From Lentisphaerae bacterium GWF2_50_93 (GTDB lineage: Bacteria; Verrucomicrobiota; Lentisphaeria; Victivallales; GWF2-50-93), in NCBI GenBank assembly GCA_001804815.1, contig MHBI01000041.1, forward strand, positions 1 through 36,219: a stretch of DNA of 36,219 nt. Reading direction: 5' to 3'. The notes under the pieces were generated by a model that made no database searches, was not told the origin of the DNA, and was given only the letters and a program-made list of their open reading frames with translations. Positions 17,401-23,197 of the stretch are shown here, one piece after another; the stretch's first letter is position 1; each line of letters opens with the position of its first letter. The position numbers were made by a program, and so were the translations under genes.

Positions 17401-19767
17401 GGCGTTTCCGCGATGCTGCCCTGGGACCAGTCCGAACTCTGGGAGAGGGTGAATCCGACCCCTGACAAGCCCAATGAAGCCAAGTACAAGGATCTGCAGA
17501 AGCCCGGCATCGTGCCTGATGTTTCACACAGGGGCGGACAGTTCATCCATGATCCGGGCGACATCAAGGATTTCAAGCCCTCGTCCATCGGATCCGTGTT
17601 CCTCAGGAACAACAGGGAATTCCTCGGGTTCATCGGTGGAACTCCGAAGTTCACCGACAAGTCGCACAACTTCGCCGCAGGTGAGAATGTCTCAAAGCAG
17701 CTTGTCATGATAAACGACTCGCGCGAAAACAGGAAATGCTCTTATTCCTGGAAGATAGACGGCGCAGGACTCAAAGGTTCCGGGGAGTCTGACCTCAAGC
17801 CCGGCGAGATAAAGTTCGTGCCGGTTGACTTCAAGATGCCTGCTGGCAGGGAAAAGCTTGAACTGGCGGTGGAATTTGATTTCGCTGGAGGGCGACGCTT
17901 GTCGGAGCCGTCTGCAAAAAACGAGATCCAGTCCGATACCTTTTCGCTTGATCTTGTGAAGGCTGATACTGCGAAAGTCGCAACAAAGTCGAAGGTCATG
18001 CTCTTCGATCCCGAAGGCATAACTGCAAAATCCCTCGACGCATATGGAGTAGCATACTCGAAAATCAATTCTCCTGCCGAAGTCGCCAAGGGCGATATCC
18101 TCGTGATAGGCAGGAATGCTCTTTCGAAAAACGAACCGCTATATGATCTGAACAAAGTTGCGGACGGGCTGAAAGTTGTCGTCTTCGAGCAGGATGACAC
18201 GAGCTTCTTCAACAAGATCGGATTCCGTGTGAACGTCCAGGGTATCCGCAACGTATTTGCCAGGGTGAAGACACACCCTGTGCTTGAGGGCGTGACGGAC
18301 GACATGCTCAGGGACTGGCGCGGATCTGCTACGCTCATGCCTCCGAACCTCGAGGTCGCCGGATTCGAGGAGAAGGATCCGCAGTGGGAATGGTGCGGTT
18401 TCCTGAACACCCGCGTCTGGCGCTGCGGCACCAGGGGCAACATATGCTCAGTCATGATCGAGAAGCCCGAGCGCGGAAGCTGGCTGCCGATTCTCGACTG
18501 CGGCTTTGACATGCAGTACTCTCCGCTCCTCGAGTATTCGCAGGGTGCAGGAAAGATAATCTTCTGCCAGCTCGATGTGTCCGGAAGGACTGAGAATGAT
18601 CCTGTCGGAGCAAACATCGTCAGGAATATCTTCAAATACATGGATGCTGTCAAGGCTGGAGAATCCAGGAAAGTCCTTTATGCCGGAGACGCAGTCGGTT
18701 CCAAGCTGCTCGAAGATCTCGGTGTGAATTTCGCTGCGCTGAAGGATGGGGAGAAGCCTTCAGGCGACTCGCTTCTCGTCGTATCTCCCGGTGCGAAACT
18801 CGCGAACATGAAGGATGCGGTGGCCTCTGGCGCCAACCTCCTTGCCCTCGGACTTGACGAAAAGGCGGTCAACGAACTGCTTCCGGATACTGCCAAGATG
18901 GGCAAGTTCTCCGGATATTCCTCTCTTGTAAAAGATCTGGCTGCTCCTGAATTCACGGGTATTTCCAATTCCGAACTCCATTGGAGGGGGAAGCTGGATT
19001 TCGATGGGTTTGCGGACAAGGGTGACACATCATGCGACATGCTGAAGAGCATTAAGATAGGGAAGGGGACTGCGGTGTTCTGCCAGCTGGCGCCATGGAA
19101 CATCGACTACGTGAAGAAGCCCTACCAGAGGACAAGCTTCAGGAGGAACGTGTTCATGGTATCGAGGCTTCTGGCAAATCTCGGTGCATCTTCGGAGTCT
19201 CCGCTTCTTGCGAATTTCGCAAGAATGCCCGCGAAGTCGAAGTTAAAGCTCGCCGAAGGCTGGATCGGAGAGGCCGACAAGGACAACAGCGGCGATTCAA
19301 AAGGCTGGTCGAAGGAGGAGTTTGATGATTCGGCATGGAGGCCGATACAGGTTCCGGGAATGTTCGACATGCTGCGGAAGGACCTGGATGGATATGACGG
19401 ATACTTCTGGTACAGGCTGAAGTTCAAGACGCCGGAAGGGTTCGACCCCAATGCGGAACTCGTCCTTAAGATGGGCGCGATAGACGACGAGTCATGGATC
19501 TGGCTCAACGGCAAATTCCTTGGAGAGGTGACGAAGACAAGCAACCCCAAGGACTATTACGTGGCTCCCAGAACCTATACGCTGAAGCCCGGCATGCTGA
19601 AGAAGGACGGAGTGAACACTCTGGTTGTGAAGGTGAACGACACATATCTGAACGGCGGGATAAAGGATATGCCGTTCCTGAACAAAAATGGAGCCCCGTG
19701 GCTCAACACATATTACCTGCAGGAGCCAATCGCAGATGATGATCCGTACAGGTACTACAGATGGTAA
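14410..19767 (+). CDS. Giant secreted GH2-like glycoside hydrolase with duplicated N-terminal binding module
   Basis: The 1785-aa protein has a signal peptide (about 1-30; SCAGFA|QEN, with a poor lipobox at C26). Two related beta modules begin at N33 and N201 (IRNADF...DGVPDGW and VENGNF...DGTPDKW; both close with NPAN.GKSG.VEF.DI). A GH2-type sandwich (about 430-540) and Ig-like domain precede a TIM barrel (about 680-960). E897 in FFFVEWG fits the nucleophile. Where GH2 enzymes have the acid/base Glu (NE after a hydrophobic strand), this one reads YAMNHN with H794. Two amidotransferase-like regions follow (about 1195-1400 and 1410-1580). The C-terminus (about 1620-1785) is a jelly-roll sugar-binding domain. 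AAGGAG precedes the ATG. The stop lies in a hairpin. Confidence 0.85.
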   Translation: MSLTFNRRLAKFAAIPAFAVALFISCAGFAQENLIRNADFKTDANNDGVPDGWSAQKGISYPAENGRKYLKIEGGQASTGIKVPIDPQWKSLKLSFKARYKDVEVGDQTWKTARLAMNFSDKDGKKVGDWPEVWGETGTSDGWITFERQYKIPEGAAFLGLNPANFGKSGTVEFDDIKLTVGRAKGSLYVDPADARLPEKNIVENGNFEADSNKDGTPDKWDKREGISYPSENGKRWLKIDGGGKSVNRKLELEGGWGVLKMSFKARVADVVPGAEGWQNARMAMNFADEGGKKVGEWPDVFNWNGSTNGWVDCEREYKIPPGAEFLVLNPANHGKSGSVEFSDIVIKVVSMNYKGDMPLPEGADKEPWDIAKAWKKTSSTQEKICINGLWRVIPEVAEKTVPPADGAGWGWFKVPGVWPTQDWTVGDATQKFLLPPMSEDATSGKMIEQVWYKRDIFLPDAWAGRKIYLDFTLLQTNARIFLDGKDVGEIWFPGGRFDLTDFVEAGKKYNLTILVTARPLEAETKVFMAPDRIMSNKASVKLKGIAGDLFLCSEPKADAIQDLHVITSVAEGKISFKTKIGSPAAGEHVLSAKVLDRSGKEVKTFKSGKIPFTPDKSEYVFGGEWKDALLWDTNTPQNIYTAIVSIEDANGRKLDELLPVKFGFREFKIVGKDFYLNGKLIRLRALWVNSISDFADKCDYASGMNLSRRMKDYGFNFFITGNYDFEPGDVSYMDAIFDAADDAGMLASFSLPHIKNFKWLNSEAAVKNYGELTAWLISRMKNHPSIIMYAMNHNANGYHGDQNPLKMDGVYEPEKVPSELAKSKKGSYIEKREMSEKAASISKSYDPTRPVYHHQCGNLGDLYTVNCYLNWAPRQERSEWMEHWNRNGVKPFFFVEWGLPHISSWSSYRGPEFIWRCVAFQSVWDSEFASSILGEGAYEMIPAKIKLIDIEEKNYATGKPFHWGGVLTPTLSNMEKNHREIMAYYASDNWRSHRAWGVSAMLPWDQSELWERVNPTPDKPNEAKYKDLQKPGIVPDVSHRGGQFIHDPGDIKDFKPSSIGSVFLRNNREFLGFIGGTPKFTDKSHNFAAGENVSKQLVMINDSRENRKCSYSWKIDGAGLKGSGESDLKPGEIKFVPVDFKMPAGREKLELAVEFDFAGGRRLSEPSAKNEIQSDTFSLDLVKADTAKVATKSKVMLFDPEGITAKSLDAYGVAYSKINSPAEVAKGDILVIGRNALSKNEPLYDLNKVADGLKVVVFEQDDTSFFNKIGFRVNVQGIRNVFARVKTHPVLEGVTDDMLRDWRGSATLMPPNLEVAGFEEKDPQWEWCGFLNTRVWRCGTRGNICSVMIEKPERGSWLPILDCGFDMQYSPLLEYSQGAGKIIFCQLDVSGRTENDPVGANIVRNIFKYMDAVKAGESRKVLYAGDAVGSKLLEDLGVNFAALKDGEKPSGDSLLVVSPGAKLANMKDAVASGANLLALGLDEKAVNELLPDTAKMGKFSGYSSLVKDLAAPEFTGISNSELHWRGKLDFDGFADKGDTSCDMLKSIKIGKGTAVFCQLAPWNIDYVKKPYQRTSFRRNVFMVSRLLANLGASSESPLLANFARMPAKSKLKLAEGWIGEADKDNSGDSKGWSKEEFDDSAWRPIQVPGMFDMLRKDLDGYDGYFWYRLKFKTPEGFDPNAELVLKMGAIDDESWIWLNGKFLGEVTKTSNPKDYYVAPRTYTLKPGMLKKDGVNTLVVKVNDTYLNGGIKDMPFLNKNGAPWLNTYYLQEPIADDDPYRYYRW

Positions 19768-19790
19768 ATTTCAGGCTCGCCTGAAATTTA
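19765..19790 (+). terminator. 12-bp perfect hairpin overlapping the stop of the GH2-like gene
   Basis: TAAATTTCAGGC (19765-19776) pairs fully with GCCTGAAATTTA (19779-19790) around a 2-nt loop. Its first three bases are the stop codon. No T-run follows, so it may protect the mRNA 3' end rather than stop transcription. Confidence 0.6.
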
Positions 19791-19806
19791 CAAAAAAGAA
19801 CGTGGT

Positions 19807-19823
19807 ACAGGCGTCTCGCCTGT
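19807..19823. repeat. Hairpin ACAGGCG-tct-CGCCTGT
   Basis: Perfect 7-bp stem. It is identical in stem to the hairpin at 34189-34205 and has the same central TCTCG/TCCCG pattern as 10618-10634. GTCTTGAAGTAGG follows directly and leads into the next composite repeat. Confidence 0.85.
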
Positions 19824-19829
19824 GTCTTG

Positions 19830-19901
19830 AAGTAGGGACGGGCTTTAGCCTGTCCCATCCATGAAAATAAAAATGGTACATGCTAAAGCACGTACCTACT
19901 T
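19830..19901. repeat. Composite hairpin repeat between GH2-like and deacetylase genes
   Basis: The outer words AAGTAGG (19830) and CCTACTT (19895) are complementary. The inner hairpins are GGGACGGGC-TTTA-GCCTGTCCC (one G-T pair) and GGTACATGC-TAAA-GCACGTACC (the reverse complement of the 5087-5108 stem). It nearly fills the gap before the deacetylase gene. Confidence 0.9.
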
Positions 19902-19929
19902 TATAGGAAACTTACTTAAAGGAAATAAT

Positions 19930-20721
19930 ATGAAAATTGCGATGTTGAGCGGATGTCTGGCGGCTGCGATTCTTGCGGGGACGGCGGTTTCAGCCCAGGA
20001 AACTCCTAAGGCGAAGGCCCAGGTGATCATACTGAAGCTGGACGACATGTGCACGAACGGTGCGCCGTCAAACGGTTCAAAAGCAGTTTCCCCGAGATGG
20101 CAGAAGGTGATAGACTTCGTGCAGGCCAAGAAGATCAAGGCGACCATCGGAGTCATGGGAAACTCCCTCGAGGCCGACAACCAGAAATATTTCGACTATC
20201 TGAAGGATCTGGACAAGAAAGGCTTCGAACTCTGGAACCATGGCTATATGAACAGGAAGGCGACGGATCCTAAAGGCGAGTTCGAGGTGGATTCGGTGGA
20301 GGATCAGAAGACTTCGCTTGAGAAGACGCAGAAGCTCATGAAGGACAAGACTGGAATTGAGCTCAAGGCGTTCGGCCCGCACTGGTCGGCTACGAATGAG
20401 GCGACTTTCCAGGCGCTTGAACAGATACCGGAAATCAAGATGGTGTTCTTCTATGCTCCGCCTTCGAAAAAGACAAGCAAGTTCATCTTTGAAAGAAGCG
20501 TCAACCTTGAAGTTGCGGTCGGCAATCCCGACTTTGATAAATTCAAGGAGGCGTATGAGAAGATTGGGACCAGGAAGGAATATATCGCCATGCAAGGGCA
20601 TCCGAACATGTGGACCACGGATGTGAAGTGGAATGGATTTGAGAAAATAATGAACTACCTTATAGATAAAGGCTGCGTCTTCATGACAGCCTCGGAATAT
20701 CTGGCGACCGTGACGAAGTAG
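19930..20721 (+). CDS. Secreted polysaccharide deacetylase-like protein
   Basis: The 263-aa product has a signal peptide (1-22, AVSA|QE). The fold looks like the NodB/CE4 or DUF2334 deacetylase group: ILKLDD with D38-D39 near the N-terminus, FELWNHGY with H104, and AMQGHPNMW near the C-terminus. The second metal histidine usually found a few residues after the NHG motif is missing (NHGYMNRK), so activity is uncertain. The ATG at 19930 has AAAGGAAA upstream and starts the signal peptide. An in-frame ATG at 19861 would translate the hairpin repeat (VHAKARTY) and is not believed. The stop TAG is part of the next repeat. Confidence 0.75.
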   Translation: MKIAMLSGCLAAAILAGTAVSAQETPKAKAQVIILKLDDMCTNGAPSNGSKAVSPRWQKVIDFVQAKKIKATIGVMGNSLEADNQKYFDYLKDLDKKGFELWNHGYMNRKATDPKGEFEVDSVEDQKTSLEKTQKLMKDKTGIELKAFGPHWSATNEATFQALEQIPEIKMVFFYAPPSKKTSKFIFERSVNLEVAVGNPDFDKFKEAYEKIGTRKEYIAMQGHPNMWTTDVKWNGFEKIMNYLIDKGCVFMTASEYLATVTK

Positions 20722-20787
20722 GGACGGGCTTTAGCCTGTCCCATTCCTGTGTGTGAAACCGGTACATGCTAAAGCACGTACCTACTT
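20716..20787. repeat. Composite hairpin repeat between deacetylase and GH16 genes
   Basis: Near-duplicate of 19830-19901: AAGTAGG, GGGACGGGC-TTTA-GCCTGTCCC, a linker, GGTACATGC-TAAA-GCACGTACC, CCTACTT. Its 5' end contains the TAG stop of the deacetylase gene. Its 3' end touches the AAGGAG ribosome site of the GH16 gene, so it fills the whole intergenic space. Confidence 0.92.
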
Positions 20788-20798
20788 AAGGAGTGATT

Positions 20799-21683
20799 AT
20801 GAAACTTGCTTTCCTGACCGCCTGCGTGGCGGCCTTTCCAATGGTTGTCTCAGCTGTCAATGCCGACGAATGGAAGCTTGTATGGTCGGACGAGTTCGAC
20901 AAGGACGGGCTTCCGAACAGCGACAGATGGGGCTATGAGGAAGGTTTTGTCAGGAACGAGGAATCCCAGTATTACACCCGTGAAAGGCTGGAGAATGCCA
21001 GGGTTGAAGGCGGGATGCTTGTGATTGAAGGGAAGAAGGAGCAGTTCAAGAACAAGGATTACAAGGCCGGGAGCAAGGAGTGGAAGACCAGGAATGAGTT
21101 CGCCGGATATACGGCGGCAAGCCTTACCACCTATCAGAAGTTCAATGTCAAGTATGGACGCATAGAAGCCAAGGCAAAGATTCCGCAGGGACTCGGTGTC
21201 TGGCCCGCGATCTGGATGCTGGGTGATTCGAGGAATACCGGTAAGGGCTGGCCGGTCTGCGGTGAGATCGACATCATGGAGTTCGTCGGCAAGGAACCCA
21301 GCAAGATTCATGGTACGGCCCATTATTCGAAAGTCGGGAAGCACAAGTCCAGCGGCGGCAAGCTTGTCACCGAAAAACCCTTCGATGATTTCCACATATA
21401 CGCAGTTGAATGGAGTCCGGAGAAGATAGACTTCTATTTCGACGAGCAGAAATATCACACCTTCAACGTGGCGGACGCCGATGAGGCCGGATACAATGCG
21501 TTCAAGGAGCAGTTCTACATCCTGATGAATTTTGCAATCGGCGGACAATGGGGCGGAAAGATCGATGACAAGATACTGCCCCAGAAGTTCCTGATCGATT
21601 ACGTGAGGGTATATCAGAAGACTGATGTTCCGAAGACTGACACTCTCAAGGATGATGCTCCGAAAGCCGACAAGAAGGAATAG
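20799..21683 (+). CDS. Secreted GH16 endo-beta-1,3-glucanase (laminarinase-like)
   Basis: The 294-aa protein has a signal peptide (about 1-22) and one GH16 domain. The catalytic signature is GEIDIMEFVG with E156 (nucleophile), D158 and E161 (acid/base). WKLVWSDEFD at the start and VWPAIWMLGD before the catalytic motif are typical of the laminarinase branch, so a beta-1,3- or mixed-linked glucan is the likely substrate. The C-terminal 20 residues are a charged repeat (KTD/KDDAPKAD). AAGGAG lies 5 bases before the ATG at 20799. The next gene starts 5 bases after the stop, so the two are probably one operon. Confidence 0.95.
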   Translation: MKLAFLTACVAAFPMVVSAVNADEWKLVWSDEFDKDGLPNSDRWGYEEGFVRNEESQYYTRERLENARVEGGMLVIEGKKEQFKNKDYKAGSKEWKTRNEFAGYTAASLTTYQKFNVKYGRIEAKAKIPQGLGVWPAIWMLGDSRNTGKGWPVCGEIDIMEFVGKEPSKIHGTAHYSKVGKHKSSGGKLVTEKPFDDFHIYAVEWSPEKIDFYFDEQKYHTFNVADADEAGYNAFKEQFYILMNFAIGGQWGGKIDDKILPQKFLIDYVRVYQKTDVPKTDTLKDDAPKADKKE

Positions 21684-21688
21684 TCCTG

Positions 21689-23086
21689 ATGAAGAAAGTT
21701 CCAGCAAGCGAGCTTTTTATCTTTAAGGAATCCAGTCTTGACAGCGGCGCACTTTCTCAATTGATGGATTTCAACAGGAAATACCAGCAGAGGATTCTGC
21801 GGTACTTCGCAGAAATAAGGATTGAGTTCGAGAACAGGCATCCAGGTGTTTCGTATCCCGGGCTTTTCGCTGAAGTGGATTCTATAAGCGGTGAGATGAG
21901 GCCGCTGGAGGAACAGAAGGTCTGGAGCTGGGGCGATTGCCGCGGACTTGGCATCTGGTCGTATCTGTCCGCGAAAAGATCAATTCCGGACACGGATCTG
22001 GAGATCTACGGCAGGAAAATCAACCTGCGTCAATTCTTCAGCGACTACTGTGATTGCATCTATGAGTTCCTGCTCCAGAGATATGAACTCAACGGTGGAA
22101 GAATACCGTTCATCGTGGATGTCAATACCAACAAGGCATCCAACGATCCTTCCAATGTCCCTTGTGCTTCCGGAGAATGCGAGCCTACCCACGTCTTTGC
22201 CGCGGCGGGCTTCATGCAGTACGGACTTATGCGGAATTGTCCGGAATCCCTTGAACTCGGGCTGAAATTCCTCGATGAATCTATTGTCTGCGGAATGAAC
22301 TTCCGGAGCGTCGACCACGTCACCAAGAAGAGAAATCCCTACAACGGACATGGGTTCATAATGGTCACGCTGGGTGCCGTAGTAGACACTTTGAAATGCC
22401 TGAAATACTCGGGGATTGACAGCAGGAGAAAAGCGGATCTTGAGTCGATGCTGTTGAAGAAGGGGTTCATGATATCGGAGTTCATATTGCATAACTTCTG
22501 CAATCCCGAGACCGGCCACTTCTGGGAGTACAACTGCAAGGAGGGCAATCCATACGTCAATCCGGAGGGGTATATGATATGCGATCCCGGGCATGTCTCG
22601 GAGGCCTGCGGCTTCATTGCGGAACTGGAGGATCTTTCTGGCGAGTTCAAATCAAAGTTCTCGCCCAATCTCGTGAAAATCATGCGCTACATATATGAAA
22701 ATGGATATAGCGGCGCCGGACTCATGTATAAGAACCTGGACCTCCTCTCAGGGAGAGGGCTGTTCGACAAGACAGATTCAAACGGGAGGAAATACAGGAC
22801 GTCCCCCTGGTGGAATGTCAGGGAGTGCTGCGCTGCGTCCATGAAGCTCTACGAGATGACAGGAGACCAGGCCTGCCTTGGGATGTACAGGAAGGCGCAG
22901 AACGCAGCATATCTGAATTATCCAAACGAGAAAATAGGCGGGTTGATGGTGCAGACGCTTGATGCGGACACGGCCAGGCCTCTTCCTTTTTATCCTGCGA
23001 CAGGCAATCTTGATCCCATGCACTGCACCAGGGCACGCGAAAGGGAGTTGGAGGCGATGGAGATTATTCTTGCGAGGATAAGCTGA
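21689..23086 (+). CDS. N-acylglucosamine 2-epimerase-like alpha/alpha-barrel protein
   Basis: The 465-aa protein lacks a signal peptide. Helical repeats with KVWSWGDCRGLGIWSYL near residue 76 and CDPGHVSEACGFIAELEDL near 298 resemble AGE-superfamily epimerases and related (alpha/alpha)6 enzymes acting on sugars. It would act in the cytoplasm on products of the secreted hydrolases. The exact reaction is not evident. The ATG is 5 bp after the GH16 stop, with AAGGAA within the end of that gene. Confidence 0.75.
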   Translation: MKKVPASELFIFKESSLDSGALSQLMDFNRKYQQRILRYFAEIRIEFENRHPGVSYPGLFAEVDSISGEMRPLEEQKVWSWGDCRGLGIWSYLSAKRSIPDTDLEIYGRKINLRQFFSDYCDCIYEFLLQRYELNGGRIPFIVDVNTNKASNDPSNVPCASGECEPTHVFAAAGFMQYGLMRNCPESLELGLKFLDESIVCGMNFRSVDHVTKKRNPYNGHGFIMVTLGAVVDTLKCLKYSGIDSRRKADLESMLLKKGFMISEFILHNFCNPETGHFWEYNCKEGNPYVNPEGYMICDPGHVSEACGFIAELEDLSGEFKSKFSPNLVKIMRYIYENGYSGAGLMYKNLDLLSGRGLFDKTDSNGRKYRTSPWWNVRECCAASMKLYEMTGDQACLGMYRKAQNAAYLNYPNEKIGGLMVQTLDADTARPLPFYPATGNLDPMHCTRARERELEAMEIILARIS

Positions 23087-23119
23087 TGAGGCAGATAAGC
23101 AGAGCTTCCTCATAATTAG

Positions 23120-23163
23120 GGCGGTTTTTAAACCGCCAACCAGACGTCGGGTTGAAACCCGAC
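23120..23163. repeat. Twin hairpins between convergent genes
   Basis: GGCGGTTT-tt-AAACCGCC (23120-23137) and GTCGGGTT-ga-AACCCGAC (23146-23163) stand 8 bases apart. ATACTTT follows, like the right end of the composite repeats, but the left outer arm is degenerate. They could stop transcription from both sides. Confidence 0.8.
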
Positions 23164-23197
23164 ATACTTTATTTGGAAATAATTCTTGAAATTATAA

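Noticed and set aside
19765..19790. Classical intrinsic terminator
   Set aside because: The stem is perfect but A-rich sequence follows in place of a T-run, so termination is possible but not shown.
19861..19929. Longer N-terminus of the deacetylase-like protein
   Set aside because: It would translate the hairpin repeat and bury the signal peptide; the ATG at 19930 has a good ribosome site.
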